Shown: positions 1 to 13,481, counted from the first letter of the stretch. The stretch: DNA of 64,000 nt from Paracoccus stylophorae (GCF_028553765.1 NZ_CP067134.1:1035001-1099000); one strand, 5' to 3'. A program made the numbers and translations. Notes: generated by a model not told the origin, from the sequence alone.

Positions 1-318
1 GATCCCTCGATCCCGTTCGACGCGCGCATGGCCGGCGCCCTGCTGGCCGTGATGTTCGTGATGCCGCTGATCGCCTATGGCGTGGCGGCTCTGGTTCCGC
101 CGCTGATGCGGCTGGCGTCCCGGCGCCTGACGGCCGAGGATTCGCGCCTGGCGCTGTTCTGGGCGCTGCTGGCGGTGGCGCCGGCAATGCTGTTATGGGG
201 CATGGTGGCCGGTCTGGTCGGACCCGGCCCGGCGCAGGTGGCGACCCAGGCCCTGGTCGGGATCGGCTTTCTGGCGATCTGGGGGGCGGGGCTGTCCGCG
301 CTGACGAGGAAAGCATGA
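1..318 (+). CDS. YIP1-family membrane protein, 3' part (truncated by window edge)
   Basis: The reading frame is open from base 1 to a TGA at 316-318; about 105 residues are visible and the N-terminus lies outside the window. The visible part is very hydrophobic, with three to four probable membrane segments and a basic loop (LMRLASRRL) between them. The stop overlaps the start of the next gene as ATGA, which indicates translational coupling. A pair of small YIP1-type membrane proteins directly before sufS is an arrangement I associate with Rhodobacterales suf operons, and that is the basis for the family name. The function of these proteins in Fe-S assembly is not known to me. The family assignment is tentative because only the C-terminal part can be read. 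Confidence 0.6.
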   Translation, partial: DPSIPFDARMAGALLAVMFVMPLIAYGVAALVPPLMRLASRRLTAEDSRLALFWALLAVAPAMLLWGMVAGLVGPGPAQVATQALVGIGFLAIWGAGLSALTRKA

Positions 319-908
319 CATTCGACGATCTCAAGTCGCTGGTCGGCCTGACATTCCGCCACCCCGAAGGCGCGGCCCGCACCCTGATGGCGCTGAACCT
401 GCCGCTGTCGGCGCGCTGGATGGCGTTGCTGCTGGCGGTGTCGGTGTCGGCCCTGCTGGCCTGGACCTCGGCGCAGATGTTCCCGCTGCCCGAAGGCGAG
501 GCGGGCGGCGTTCTGGTCCTGACGACCCAGCCTCTGGCGATGGCCGGCATCCAGATGGCGGCCATCGTGCTGGCCGCCGGGCTGATGGCGGGGGTCGGCC
601 GCATGTTCGGCGGCGAGGGCCGGTTCGAGGATGCGCTGCTGCTGACCGTCTGGATCGAGGTGGTGCTGCTGCTGGTCCAACTGGTCCAGCTTCTGCTGTC
701 GCTGATCCTGCCGGGGCTGGCCGGCCTCCTTGGCATCCTGGCCATCGCCGTGTTCCTGTGGCTGACGGTCCAGTTCACCAAGGCGCTGCACGATTTCCGC
801 AGCGGGCCCAAGGTGATGCTGGGCCTGTTCGCCACCGCGCTTGCCGTGGGCTTTGTTCTGTCCTTCCTGGCCGCCGCCTTCGGCCTTCTTCCCGAGGTGC
901 CGCAATGA
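315..908 (+). CDS. YIP1-family membrane protein
   Basis: This encodes 197 residues. A soluble N-terminal stretch (MTFDDLKSLVGLTFRHPEGAAR) is followed by about five hydrophobic segments, the pattern of YIP1-domain integral membrane proteins. The ATG at 315 overlaps the upstream TGA (ATGA), and this gene's own TGA overlaps the sufS ATG in the same way, so three genes are coupled. The charged stretch GRMFGGEGRFEDALLLTVW between two membrane segments resembles the conserved loop of the family. The context places it in the suf operon; a role in membrane handling of the Fe-S machinery is only inference. An upstream in-frame ATG at 195 lies inside the preceding gene and has no supporting context. 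Confidence 0.75.
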   Translation: MTFDDLKSLVGLTFRHPEGAARTLMALNLPLSARWMALLLAVSVSALLAWTSAQMFPLPEGEAGGVLVLTTQPLAMAGIQMAAIVLAAGLMAGVGRMFGGEGRFEDALLLTVWIEVVLLLVQLVQLLLSLILPGLAGLLGILAIAVFLWLTVQFTKALHDFRSGPKVMLGLFATALAVGFVLSFLAAAFGLLPEVPQ

Positions 909-2116
909 GTCTTGACGTTCCCGCCATCCGCGCCGATTTCCCGATCCTGTCGCGACAGGTGAACGACCGTCCGCTGGTCTATCTGGACAACGGCGCCAGC
1001 GCGCAAAAGCCGCGTCAGGTGATCGAGGCGATCACCCGCGCCTATGAGGGCGAATACGCCAATGTCCATCGGGGGCTGCATTACCTGTCCAATCTGGCAA
1101 CCGACAATTACGAACGCGTCCGCGCGATCATCGCCCGGTTCCTGAACGCCCCGCGCGAGGACGAGATCATCTTCACCTCGGGCGGGACCGAGGGGATCAA
1201 CCTCGTCAGCTATGGCTGGGCCGCGCCGCAGATGCAGCCGGGCGATGAGATCGTGCTGTCGGTTCTGGAACATCACGCCAATATCGTGCCGTGGCATTTC
1301 CTGCGCGAACGTCAGGGCGTCGTTCTGAAATGGGTGGAACCCGAACCCGATGGCAGCCTGCCCGCGCAGAAGATGCTGGACGCGGTCGGCCCGCGCACCA
1401 GGCTGATCGCAGTCACGCATATGTCGAACGTGACCGGCACCATCGTCGATGTGGGCGCGATCGCGCGCGGAACCGATGTTCCGGTTCTGGTCGATGGCAG
1501 CCAGGGCGCGGTGCACATGCCGGTCGATCTGGCCGCGTTGGGCGTCGATTTCTACTGCATCACCGGGCACAAGCTTTACGGCCCGTCCGGGTCGGGCGCG
1601 ATCTGGATCAGGGCGGAACGGCAGGCCGAGATGCGGCCCTTCATGGGCGGGGGCGACATGATCCGCACGGTGGCGCGCGACGCCATCGACTATGCCGACC
1701 CGCCGCTGCGCTTCGAGGCCGGGACGCCCGGCATCGTCAACCAGATCGGGCTGGGCGCGGCGCTGGAATATCTGATGCAGCTCGGCATGGCCGACATCGC
1801 GGCCCATGAACGGACGCTGCGCGACCATGCCCGCACCCGGCTGCGCGAACTGAACTGGCTGAACGTGCAGGGCGACGCGCCGGGCAAGGGCGCGATCTTT
1901 TCCATGACCATGCAGGGCGCCCACGCCCACGACATCTCGACCATCCTCGACAAGCAGGGCATCGCGATCCGGGCGGGCAGCCATTGCGCCATGCCGTTGA
2001 TGGAGTTCTATGGAATCAGCGCCAGCGCGCGCGCCTCGTTTGCGATGTACAACACCACCGCCGAGGTGGACGCGCTTGTCGAAGGTTTAAGCTTCTGCCG
2101 CGAACTTTTCGCCTGA
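905..2116 (+). CDS. sufS: Cysteine desulfurase SufS
   Basis: This is a 403-residue PLP enzyme that removes sulfur from cysteine as a protein-bound persulfide and passes it to the SUF scaffold for Fe-S cluster assembly in the cytoplasm. The PLP lysine is Lys223 in ITGHKLYGPSGSG. The substrate loop carries the catalytic cysteine Cys361 in RAGSHCAMP, the SufS-type (group II) arrangement. Length and both motif positions fit the E. coli enzyme. The ATG at 905 overlaps the stop of the YIP1 gene. The other suf genes presumably lie upstream, outside the window. A 7-bp inverted repeat overlaps the stop codon. Confidence 0.96.
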   Translation: MSLDVPAIRADFPILSRQVNDRPLVYLDNGASAQKPRQVIEAITRAYEGEYANVHRGLHYLSNLATDNYERVRAIIARFLNAPREDEIIFTSGGTEGINLVSYGWAAPQMQPGDEIVLSVLEHHANIVPWHFLRERQGVVLKWVEPEPDGSLPAQKMLDAVGPRTRLIAVTHMSNVTGTIVDVGAIARGTDVPVLVDGSQGAVHMPVDLAALGVDFYCITGHKLYGPSGSGAIWIRAERQAEMRPFMGGGDMIRTVARDAIDYADPPLRFEAGTPGIVNQIGLGAALEYLMQLGMADIAAHERTLRDHARTRLRELNWLNVQGDAPGKGAIFSMTMQGAHAHDISTILDKQGIAIRAGSHCAMPLMEFYGISASARASFAMYNTTAEVDALVEGLSFCRELFA

Positions 2117-2131
2117 ATCTTGCAAAGATTC
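2115..2131. repeat. Perfect inverted repeat after sufS
   Basis: GAATCTT-GCA-AAGATTC is a perfect 7-3-7 inverted repeat that begins inside the sufS TGA (2114-2116). No T-run follows it, so it is not a typical intrinsic terminator. It lies about 100 bp before the DadA-like gene and could be a dyad operator or a short mRNA 3'-end hairpin. The sequence alone does not decide between these. Confidence 0.45.
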
Positions 2132-2228
2132 GGCCAATGACCGAAGAATGCCCGAAATCTCTTGCCGGATCGCGACGGAATCTGCATCCCTCGCGTTAAC
2201 ACGGATCGACAGGGGGAAGGGGGCGCGC

Positions 2229-3452
2229 ATGTCCGAGATTCTGGTCCTTGGTGCGGGAATGGTCGGGGTCAGCACGGCGCTGGCGTTGCAGGAACGTGGC
2301 CATGACGTCACCATCATCGACCGCAATTCGCCGGGACGCGAGACCAGCTATGGCAATGCCGGGCTGATCCAGACCGAGGCGGTCGAACCCTATGCCATGC
2401 CGCTGGCGCCCGGCGCGCTGATGCAGATCGCCCTGGGGCGCGGCTATGACGTCAAGTGGAACATTCCGGGATTGTTGTCGCAGGCGGGGGCGGTCTGGGC
2501 CTATGCGAAGAACTCGCTTCCCTCGGCGCACCGGCGCGCGTCGCAGACCTGGGGCAGGCTGATCCGCCAATCGACCGAGCGTCACGGACCCCTGGTCGAG
2601 GCGTCGGGGGCCGACAACATCATCCGCCGCGACGGCTATGTCGAGATTCACCGTACGCCCAAGAAGATGGAAAAGGCGCGCAAGGCCGCCGAACGCTTTC
2701 GGACCGAATTCGGGGTCGAGGCGCGGCTGCTGGACGGCAAGGAACTGCGCGCGCTGGAACCCGCGATCAAGATCGAGGTCGAGGGCGCAACCCACTGGAC
2801 CGACAGCTGGAACTGTTCGGACCCCGGCGGGCTGGTGGCGCGCTATGCGGCGCTGTTCGAACGCCGGGGCGGGCGGGTCCTGAACGGCGATGCGGGCGAT
2901 CTGCATCGCAAGGGCGCCGCATGGGTGGCCGACGAGGCCGAGGCCGAACACGCCGTCGTCGCCCTGGGGCCGTGGTCGCCGATGATGCTGGGCCGGTTTG
3001 GACTGAACGTGCCGATGGTCTACAAGCGCGGCTATCACCGCCATTACCACATGGACGCGCCGCCGCATCACCCGATCGCGGATTTCGGCAACTCGGTCGT
3101 GCTGTCGCCGATGCGGCGCGGCCTGCGCATCGCCACGGCGGCCGAACTGACCCGCAATCCGCGCCTGACGCCCCCGCAGCTGAGCCATGGCGAGGCCGCG
3201 GCCCGCGAGCTGTTCGACATCGGCGCGCCGGTCGAGGCCGAGCCGTGGACGGGCCGTCGCCCCTGCATGCCCGACATGCTGCCGGTGGTGGGTCGCGTGC
3301 CGGATCAGGAAAACCTGTGGGCGCATTTCGGCCACGGCCATCAGGGCTTTACCCTGGGGCCGGTCACCGCCGAGATTCTGGCGGACGAGTTGGACGGCGG
3401 CGACGGCTGGCCGGAACTGCAACCCGACCGGCTGAAACGCGCGACCGGCTGA
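2229..3452 (+). CDS. FAD-dependent amino-acid oxidoreductase (DadA-like)
   Basis: This is a 407-residue DAO-fold flavoprotein. The dinucleotide-binding motif GAGMVGVS is at residues 8-15, followed by an acidic strand end (IIDRNSPG). The family loop [12 protein letters not shown] is near residue 35, and the C-terminal FAD contact region reads [13 protein letters not shown]. This is the layout of D-amino-acid dehydrogenases and related amine oxidoreductases, which pass electrons to the respiratory chain. The exact substrate cannot be read from sequence. The start at 2229 is chosen because a purine-rich AGGGGGAAGGGGG precedes it; an in-frame ATG at 2148 would add 27 low-complexity residues. It appears to be a single-gene unit. 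It could also be a glycine or opine oxidase subunit. Confidence 0.82.
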   Translation: MSEILVLGAGMVGVSTALALQERGHDVTIIDRNSPGRETSYGNAGLIQTEAVEPYAMPLAPGALMQIALGRGYDVKWNIPGLLSQAGAVWAYAKNSLPSAHRRASQTWGRLIRQSTERHGPLVEASGADNIIRRDGYVEIHRTPKKMEKARKAAERFRTEFGVEARLLDGKELRALEPAIKIEVEGATHWTDSWNCSDPGGLVARYAALFERRGGRVLNGDAGDLHRKGAAWVADEAEAEHAVVALGPWSPMMLGRFGLNVPMVYKRGYHRHYHMDAPPHHPIADFGNSVVLSPMRRGLRIATAAELTRNPRLTPPQLSHGEAAARELFDIGAPVEAEPWTGRRPCMPDMLPVVGRVPDQENLWAHFGHGHQGFTLGPVTAEILADELDGGDGWPELQPDRLKRATG

Positions 3453-3510
3453 CACGGCGGGGCAGGCCCAATTGCGCTTTGCCGGCCACGCGATCCTTCG
3501 CTGCGGCCGG

Positions 3511-3539
3511 TTGACTTTCGGGCCGCAGCCCACACCTTG
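3511..3539 (+). promoter_or_regulatory. Possible uvrB promoter
   Basis: TTGACT at 3511-3516 is a good -35 hexamer. Seventeen bases later ACCTTG at 3534-3539 is a weak -10, which is common in this group, where the -35 dominates. The uvrB ATG follows at 3568. No GTTC-N7-GTTC direct repeat (the LexA box known from Rhodobacterales) is visible between 3453 and 3567. Confidence 0.3.
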
Positions 3540-3567
3540 GGGTCACCTTCGCCAGCATGGACACCTC

Positions 3568-5752
<2,185 letters not shown>

Positions 5753-5754
<2 letters not shown>

Positions 5755-5775
5755 GGCCGCCGATGCTGCGGCCCT
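5753..5775. terminator. Hairpin between convergent uvrB and I78 genes
   Basis: AGGGCCGC (5753-5760) and GCGGCCCT (5768-5775) form a perfect 8-bp GC-rich stem with a 7-nt loop. The stem overlaps the uvrB stop codon and ends three bases before the stop of the opposing gene. There is no T-run on either side, so it may act as a bidirectional 3'-end hairpin rather than a canonical intrinsic terminator. Confidence 0.5.
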
Positions 5776-5778
5776 CCA

Positions 5779-6051
5779 TCAGCCGCAGGTGACGCGCGCG
5801 ATCCAGCCCTTGGGATCGACAAAGACATTCAGCCGGTCGGGATCGTGATCCTGCGTCAGCGTGTCGCCGGGGCTGATGATGCGCTGACGCAGATCGGCGG
5901 GCAGGGTGACCGCCCCGATATTCTGACCGACCAGCGCCTGATGGGCGACCTGATCGCAGCGCGCAACCGGCACCGATGTCGTCGTCGCGCAGGCGGCCAG
6001 CATCGCCGGCAACGCAGCCATGATCGCAAATCCTGTCAGTCGTGATGTCAT
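5779..6051 (-). CDS. I78-family peptidase inhibitor lipoprotein
   Basis: This is a 90-residue exported lipoprotein. The signal peptide ends in the lipobox LAAC with the lipidated cysteine at residue 21. The rest fits the I78 inhibitor pattern: NIGAVTLPADLRQR, then PGDTLTQDHDPDRLNV, then a terminal CG. Known I78 members inhibit serine proteases through the loop that includes this conserved core. The start MTSRLTG is chosen because it gives a normal signal peptide; an in-frame ATG 63 bases upstream would add a charged leader. It is convergent with uvrB. Protection of envelope proteins from proteases is inferred from the family. Confidence 0.85.
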   Translation of the reverse strand: MTSRLTGFAIMAALPAMLAACATTTSVPVARCDQVAHQALVGQNIGAVTLPADLRQRIISPGDTLTQDHDPDRLNVFVDPKGWIARVTCG

Positions 6052-6164
6052 CGGATTCCCTCTTTCCCTGCCTCTCGTCCCGCCAGCATGATCCGCCTTG
6101 GCCCGTGGTGCCAAGATGATTCCGATGAATACTGCGAATTTTCGCCGCGGGGCCGGATCAGGAC

Positions 6165-6200
6165 AAAAAAAGACCCCCGGCGCACGTCCGGGGGTCTTTT
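6165..6200 (-). terminator. Intrinsic terminator of acnA
   Basis: Stem AGACCCCCGG (6171-6180) / CCGGGGGTCT (6188-6197) is a perfect 10-bp hairpin with a 7-nt loop. On the minus strand it is followed by seven T residues (complement of the A-run 6165-6171), a canonical Rho-independent terminator located 23 bp after the acnA stop. A shorter T-run on the plus strand makes it partly bidirectional. Confidence 0.88.
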
Positions 6201-6222
6201 CCGTGGCAGCGACCGGCGCGGA

Positions 6223-8994
<2,772 letters not shown>

Positions 8995-9103
8995 CAGGGC
9001 CTCCCTGTCTGCAAGATGGATGGGTCGGGCATGCGTCTCTCCTGCTTTGCCCCAAGCCGCTGCACTGTGCAAGTGCGTTGGGCAGGGGCGTCGGCGCATG
9101 ATT

Positions 9104-9141
9104 GTATGCAAATGCATACCATTTCCGGCGCTGTTGCTCAA
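9104..9141 (-). promoter_or_regulatory. acnA promoter with palindromic operator over the -10
   Basis: Reading the minus strand, TTGAGC (complement of 9136-9141) and TATGCA (complement of 9113-9118) are spaced by 17 bp and point to acnA. The -10 sits inside the palindrome GTATGCA-AA-TGCATAC (9104-9119; two perfect 7-bp arms). A repressor bound there would occlude RNA polymerase. The regulator is unknown; GntR-family dimers often bind dyads of this size, but that is only a suggestion. Confidence 0.5.
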
Positions 9142-9185
9142 GGGGCACTGGCGCGAAATCACGCGGCGGCTAACAAAGCCTTGAT

Positions 9186-9215
9186 TTGTTCCCGCCGTCC
9201 CGCAGCCGCTATGCA
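9186..9215 (+). promoter_or_regulatory. Possible promoter of the DUF1223 gene
   Basis: TTGTTC (9186-9191) and TATGCA (9210-9215) are separated by 18 bp, with the predicted transcription start near 9222 and the ATG at 9249. If correct, this rules out the longer reading frame that would begin at 9186. Confidence 0.35.
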
Positions 9216-9248
9216 GAGGGACGTCACGGACAAAAGCTGGACGAATAC

Positions 9249-10214
9249 ATGCTTGGCTTGGCAGAACATCGGCAGGGCGGACACTGGTGCCGCGCGATTG
9301 CGGGGGCGGCGGCGGCTGCGCTTGTCGGCCTGCTGATCGCGCCGGGTCTGGCGGCTGCCGACGATGCGGCCAGCGGATCGGAGGCGGCTGCGGCCGGAAC
9401 CGGCGCGCCGGTGATCGCCGCGCCTGACGATCCGGGGCGGGCGCCGCCGGGCCTGGCCGACATCGTGCGGTCCGAAAGCGCCGGGTTCAACAGCTTTGCG
9501 CCCGCCGATGCGCCGCTGCCGCCGGACAGCTTTTCGCCATCGCAACTGCCGGTCGTGGTCGAGCTGTTCACCTCGCAGGGGTGTTCGTCCTGCCCGCCCG
9601 CCGATGCGATGCTGGCCGGGCTGGCCGGGGCGCCGGGCGTGCTGCCCTTGTCCTATCACGTCGATTACTGGGATTACCTGGGCTGGGCCGACAGTTTCGC
9701 CAAACCCGAATTCACCCGCCGGCAAGAGGATTATGCCCGCGCCGCCGGCGAACGCGCGCTGTATACGCCGCAGCTGATCGTGGACGGGCAGGACACCGCC
9801 GTGGCACCCGGACCGGCGCAGCTGATGGCGCTGATCGACGCCAACCGCCTGTCCCCCGCCATGCTGGGCGTCCAGCGCGAAACGACCGACAAGGGCGAAG
9901 AGATCGAGCTGACCCCCCTGTCCGACATGGAGGCCGAGGTCGGGATCGTGCTGGTCCGCTATGCGCCCGAACGCAAGGTCAAGGTCACGGCGGGCGAGAA
10001 CCGGGGCCGCACCGTGACCTATGTGAACGTGGTGCTGGCCGTGGACCCGGTGGCCGACTGGGACGGCGCAAAGCCGCTGCGCCTGACGATCCGGCCCGAT
10101 GGCGAGGCCGATGACAGCTTTCCCGCCGATGCGCGTCATGTCCTGCTGGTGCAGGCCGAACGGGCGGGCAGCGATCTGCCGGGCCGCATCCTGGCCGCGA
10201 TCCGGCTGGACTGA
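9249..10214 (+). CDS. DUF1223-family exported thioredoxin-like protein
   Basis: This encodes 321 residues with an N-terminal signal peptide (hydrophobic stretch [22 protein letters not shown]). The DUF1223 core begins with [18 protein letters not shown], a CxxC at about residues 111-114, followed by [15 protein letters not shown] and [10 protein letters not shown]. The fold of this family is thioredoxin-like, and the CSSC suggests periplasmic redox chemistry, but no substrate is established. The ATG at 9249 is preferred over 9186 because a plausible promoter overlaps the earlier one. It is divergent from acnA across a shared 250-bp region that contains the acnA palindrome. Confidence 0.82.
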   Translation: MLGLAEHRQGGHWCRAIAGAAAAALVGLLIAPGLAAADDAASGSEAAAAGTGAPVIAAPDDPGRAPPGLADIVRSESAGFNSFAPADAPLPPDSFSPSQLPVVVELFTSQGCSSCPPADAMLAGLAGAPGVLPLSYHVDYWDYLGWADSFAKPEFTRRQEDYARAAGERALYTPQLIVDGQDTAVAPGPAQLMALIDANRLSPAMLGVQRETTDKGEEIELTPLSDMEAEVGIVLVRYAPERKVKVTAGENRGRTVTYVNVVLAVDPVADWDGAKPLRLTIRPDGEADDSFPADARHVLLVQAERAGSDLPGRILAAIRLD

Positions 10215-10301
10215 CCGCCGCGATCCACCGGGGCCACGCGCGCAGCCGCGCACCCCGAATCATGCCCCGCGCCTGATCCCGCACCTCCGCCCCGGCTGCA
10301 C

Positions 10302-10316
10302 TTGCAGATTCTGCAA
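10302..10316. repeat. Small inverted repeat before the EamA gene
   Basis: TTGCAG-ATT-CTGCAA is a perfect 6-3-6 dyad 20 bp upstream of the transporter ATG at 10337. The position would suit an operator near the transcription start, but no regulator can be named. Confidence 0.35.
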
Positions 10317-10336
10317 TGCTGCGCCATCACGCCGGG

Positions 10337-11236
10337 ATGAGCGACTGGATCATCTCGATCGCCGGCACGCCCGAGGGCGCGCGCATCGCCTCGATTCTGG
10401 CGCTGTCGGCGGCGTTTCTGCACGCGATCTTCGGCGCGTTGCAGAAGGGGCGGCACGATCCGTGGCTCAGCCGCGCGGCGATCGACCTCAGCTATGGGCT
10501 GATGGCGCTGCCCGTCGCGCTGTTCGTGGTGCCGCCGCCCTCGGCGCAGCTGTGGCCGGTGCTGCTGGGCGCAATGGCCATCCACATCGCCTACAAGGTG
10601 GCGCAGGCGCTGACCTATTCGCGCGGCGCCTATACCGTCGTCTATCCGGTCGTGCGCGGCAGCGCGCCCCTGTTCGCGGTGATCGCCGCCGGCGTGGTGT
10701 TTCACGAACATTTCAACGCGGTGCAGTGGGGCGGAGTGCTGCTGCTGACGGGCGGGATCTTCGGGCTGGCGGCCTATAACCGGTCGCGCCTGATCGTGGG
10801 GCGCGAGACGCTGGGCCCGGCGCTGGCATGGGCGCTGGTGACGGGCGCGTTCGTGGCGCTGTATACCACCTATGACGCGTGGGGCATCAGGCTGGCCGCG
10901 GACCCGTTCACCTTTCTGGCGTGGTTTTTCGTGCTGGATTCGATCTTCATGCCGATCTGGAACCTGCCCCGCCTGATCCGCCTGCGACCGCCGCAGATCG
11001 CGCCGCTGGCCGCGCGCGGCGTTCTTGGCGCGCTGGTGGCCTTCGCCAGTTTCGGCGCGATCATGCTGGCCACGCGGATCGACGATGTCGGGCGCGCGGC
11101 GGTGCTGCGGGAAACCTCGACCGTGTTCGCGGCCCTTGTGGGCTGGCTGATCCTGGGCGAAAAGGTGGGGCCGGCGCGCGCGGCGCTGATGGCTCTGATC
11201 GCGGCGGGCGCGGTGGTGGTGGAATTCGCCGCCTGA
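10337..11236 (+). CDS. EamA/DMT-family transporter
   Basis: This is a 299-residue membrane protein with about ten hydrophobic helices arranged as two homologous halves, the EamA architecture of drug/metabolite exporters. Typical end-of-repeat sequences are visible in each half: FHEHFNAVQWGGVLLLTGGI and LGEKVGPARAALMALIAAG. The substrate is unknown. ATG 10337 (MSDWIIS) is chosen because it starts just ahead of the first helix; an in-frame ATG at 10316 lies inside a small inverted repeat. The yciB gene follows after 18 bp and probably shares the transcript. Confidence 0.8.
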   Translation: MSDWIISIAGTPEGARIASILALSAAFLHAIFGALQKGRHDPWLSRAAIDLSYGLMALPVALFVVPPPSAQLWPVLLGAMAIHIAYKVAQALTYSRGAYTVVYPVVRGSAPLFAVIAAGVVFHEHFNAVQWGGVLLLTGGIFGLAAYNRSRLIVGRETLGPALAWALVTGAFVALYTTYDAWGIRLAADPFTFLAWFFVLDSIFMPIWNLPRLIRLRPPQIAPLAARGVLGALVAFASFGAIMLATRIDDVGRAAVLRETSTVFAALVGWLILGEKVGPARAALMALIAAGAVVVEFAA

Positions 11237-11254
11237 CACGGCAGGAGAGACGCG

Positions 11255-11863
11255 ATGAAAGACACGAAACCCTGGCTGAAACCGGCGCTGGAGCTTGGCC
11301 CCGTGCTGGTGTTCTTTCTCGTCTTCATCCTCAGGCGCGGCGAAACCACCGTGATCGCGGGCCAGGAATACAGCGCCTTCATCCTGGCCACGCTGGTCTT
11401 CATTCCGGCGCTGGCGCTGACGACGGCGATCCAGTGGCGGCTGACCGGCCGGCTGGCGCCGATGCAGGTCGCCACGCTGGTGCTGGTGATCGTGTTCGGC
11501 GGGCTGTCGGTCTGGCTGAACGATCCGCGCTTCTTCAAGATCAAGCCGACGATGATCTATCTGCTGTTCGCGGCAATCCTTGGCTACAGCCTGATCGCGC
11601 GGCGCAACTGGCTTCAGGCGGTGCTGTCCGAGGCGTTGCCGATGGACGCGCAGGGCTGGCGCAAGCTGACCTTCCGGATGGTGATGCTGTTTCTGGCGCT
11701 GGCCGCCGCGAACGAGATCGTCTGGCGGACGATGTCCGAAACCTCATGGGTCTATTTCAAGACCTTCGGCCTGCCGGTGATCCTGTTCGTCTTCCTGATG
11801 GCCAATGCCGGGCTGTATCGCGCCCACGCGACCGAACCTTCCGCCGATGACAAGGGGGAATAG
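11255..11863 (+). CDS. yciB: Inner membrane-spanning protein YciB (IspZ/septation protein A family)
   Basis: This is a 202-residue protein with five predicted membrane helices. The family hallmark is visible: DPRFFKIKPTMIYLLFA, followed by LTFRMVMLFLALAAANEIVWR. YciB proteins have been linked to cell-envelope integrity and septum formation; the molecular activity is not established. The ATG at 11255 follows AGGAGAG at a normal spacing. It lies 18 bp after the EamA gene and is convergent with the alpha/beta hydrolase, whose stop is 37 bp away. Confidence 0.9.
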   Translation: MKDTKPWLKPALELGPVLVFFLVFILRRGETTVIAGQEYSAFILATLVFIPALALTTAIQWRLTGRLAPMQVATLVLVIVFGGLSVWLNDPRFFKIKPTMIYLLFAAILGYSLIARRNWLQAVLSEALPMDAQGWRKLTFRMVMLFLALAAANEIVWRTMSETSWVYFKTFGLPVILFVFLMANAGLYRAHATEPSADDKGE

Positions 11864-11899
11864 CCGGTCGCAGGATCGCGCGGCTTCGGACGCGTCGCC

Positions 11900-12793
11900 T
11901 CAGCCGCGCGCCAGGCCGAATGGCGCGGGCCCCGCCAGCAGCCGCGACCAGCGCGGCTCGATCCGTCCGGGCAGGCGGGCATGCAGCATCCCGATGGGCA
12001 GCGCCCAGGGCTGGCACAGCGCGGTGCGATAGAAATCGAACAGACCCTGCCGCAGATAGGGCGTCCAGTGCGACAGCCGCAGCGGACAGCGTTCGGTGGG
12101 AAAACCCAGCATCTCCAGCGCGGCCAGCGTTTCGACGTGATCGATCTGCACATCGACCCAGTTGCGGGCAGGCGTATCCAGCCCGAAACCCAGCGTCTGC
12201 CGCCGGCCCAGCGCCAGCCATTGTTCCATCGCGAAATCGAACAGATCGTTTTCGCGCGACATGACATTGATGATCTCCGCACGCCGCCCGGCGGGCGCGG
12301 CCAGCGCGGCGGCGGCCGCATCGCGGAACTCGGCCCCCGTCAGCAGGATGACGCGCCCGATACTGCCCGGCTGCGCCCGGTGCAGCGCCTGCAGGGCGAC
12401 CCGCGCGCCCAGCGAATGACCGATCACCGACACCGGCCGCCCGGCCCGGTCCGCCAGTTCCGACAGGATCGCGGCCAGCGATCCGCCGGCCTCGCTTGCG
12501 CGGCCATAGGCGCGGCGCAGACCGCCCCGCGCCTCCCAGCCGAAGGCCAGGGCCAGCCCCTCACCCGGCTGGCCGGTGCCAAAGCCAAGCCCGCGCGGCC
12601 ACGACCGGGCCCGGCGGCTGCGATCGGGGTCCAGCGACAGGATATGGCGATGCGGGTCATGGCGGGGATCGCGCGGCGAATAGCGGTATCCGTGGACCAT
12701 CGCAACGATGGGTGCGCCGGCGGGAAGGCTGGCCGCTATCTGCCACAGCCGCTGCGGCGGGGCCTGATGCGCATTGACCTTGACGACGGGCAT
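11900..12793 (-). CDS. Alpha/beta-hydrolase fold protein
   Basis: This encodes 297 residues. The strand-turn AMVHGYRYSP provides the oxyanion region, and the nucleophile elbow GHSLG (in SVIGHSLGARVALQAL) gives the catalytic serine near residue 124. A candidate acid follows in NVMSRENDLFD and a candidate histidine in QIDHVETL. There is no signal peptide, so a cytoplasmic esterase-type activity is likely, but the substrate is unknown. GGAGA precedes the ATG on the minus strand. Upstream is a 688-bp gap shared with rne, which includes an AT-rich tract at 12901-12932. Confidence 0.8.
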   Translation of the reverse strand: MPVVKVNAHQAPPQRLWQIAASLPAGAPIVAMVHGYRYSPRDPRHDPHRHILSLDPDRSRRARSWPRGLGFGTGQPGEGLALAFGWEARGGLRRAYGRASEAGGSLAAILSELADRAGRPVSVIGHSLGARVALQALHRAQPGSIGRVILLTGAEFRDAAAAALAAPAGRRAEIINVMSRENDLFDFAMEQWLALGRRQTLGFGLDTPARNWVDVQIDHVETLAALEMLGFPTERCPLRLSHWTPYLRQGLFDFYRTALCQPWALPIGMLHARLPGRIEPRWSRLLAGPAPFGLARG

Positions 12794-13481
12794 TCCGATT
12801 CTCCTTCGCGTTCCCGTTCGGATGGAACAGTGCCCCGATGTTGCAACAGGGGCGTGAAAGAAGCGTTAAGCCGGCGTGAAGCAGGCGCGCCGCGCGGCGC
12901 TTAAAAATAAAAACTGTTTTCAAATCATATGCGTGTGACGATTTCCTCAACGCCGCCGCAGCTTCCGCGCCAGTCCCGTTACGCGCCCACACCCGCCCGA
13001 CACAGCCATCCCCCGCATCGCCCGCGCCACGGGCGGACCGCCGCCTGCCGCCGCCTCGATTCGGACGGCACACGTTTTGGCATTGAATTTTCCCCGCTTC
13101 AGCCTCTATGTTGCGCCTATGCGTCGCGCGGCCTCAACTTGGGGTTGCGACGCCCACAGTTTCGCAGCGCGGCACCTCTGGTCCCGGCCCGACGGGCAGG
13201 CGGCATGTGCCACGCGGAAAAACCGCCCGGGGTCCGCGATCCGTCGCGACCGGGGCAATGTCAGACAGCGGCCCGGCCGGTCATTTCGGCCGACGGGTCT
13301 TTACAAGGAACAGACGCGATGACGCGCGCGACGGACGGACAGGTTCACGGAGGGCAGGCCACAGGCCGCGCCGGGCCGGCCACCGCTGCCATCGCCGCAT
13401 CCGCGTCCCCATCATCCAGCAGTCGCGTTCGGGTCAGGCCATCGGCGCCGCCCGGATTCCGCCTGCGCGAAAGATATAAAA
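12794..13481. other. Intergenic region holding the rne leader
   Basis: No credible gene is present; open frames here lack ribosome sites and family features. Contents: the upstream region of the minus-strand hydrolase, an AT-rich tract (12901-12932) that stands out in GC-rich DNA, a 14-bp GC palindrome at its edge, a likely rne promoter at 13083-13112, and then about 360 bp of probable untranslated rne leader with no start codon that fits. Confidence 0.6.
13083..13112 (+). promoter_or_regulatory. Probable rne promoter
   Basis: TTGAAT (13083-13088) and TATGTT (13107-13112) are spaced by 18 bp. This predicts transcription from about 13119 and a leader of roughly 360 nt before the rne ATG at 13482. 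Long leaders that mediate autoregulation are known for RNase E in other bacteria. Confidence 0.45.

Noticed and set aside
3453..3567. LexA (SOS) box before uvrB, and likewise before recN (35447-35490)
   Set aside because: No GTTC-N7-GTTC or GAAC-N7-GAAC direct repeat is present in either upstream region.
12887..12932. GC palindrome plus AT-rich tract as a terminator
   Set aside because: The palindrome is followed by A-rich rather than T-rich sequence on the plus strand, and on the minus strand the T-rich part precedes it, so it is not a Rho-independent terminator.
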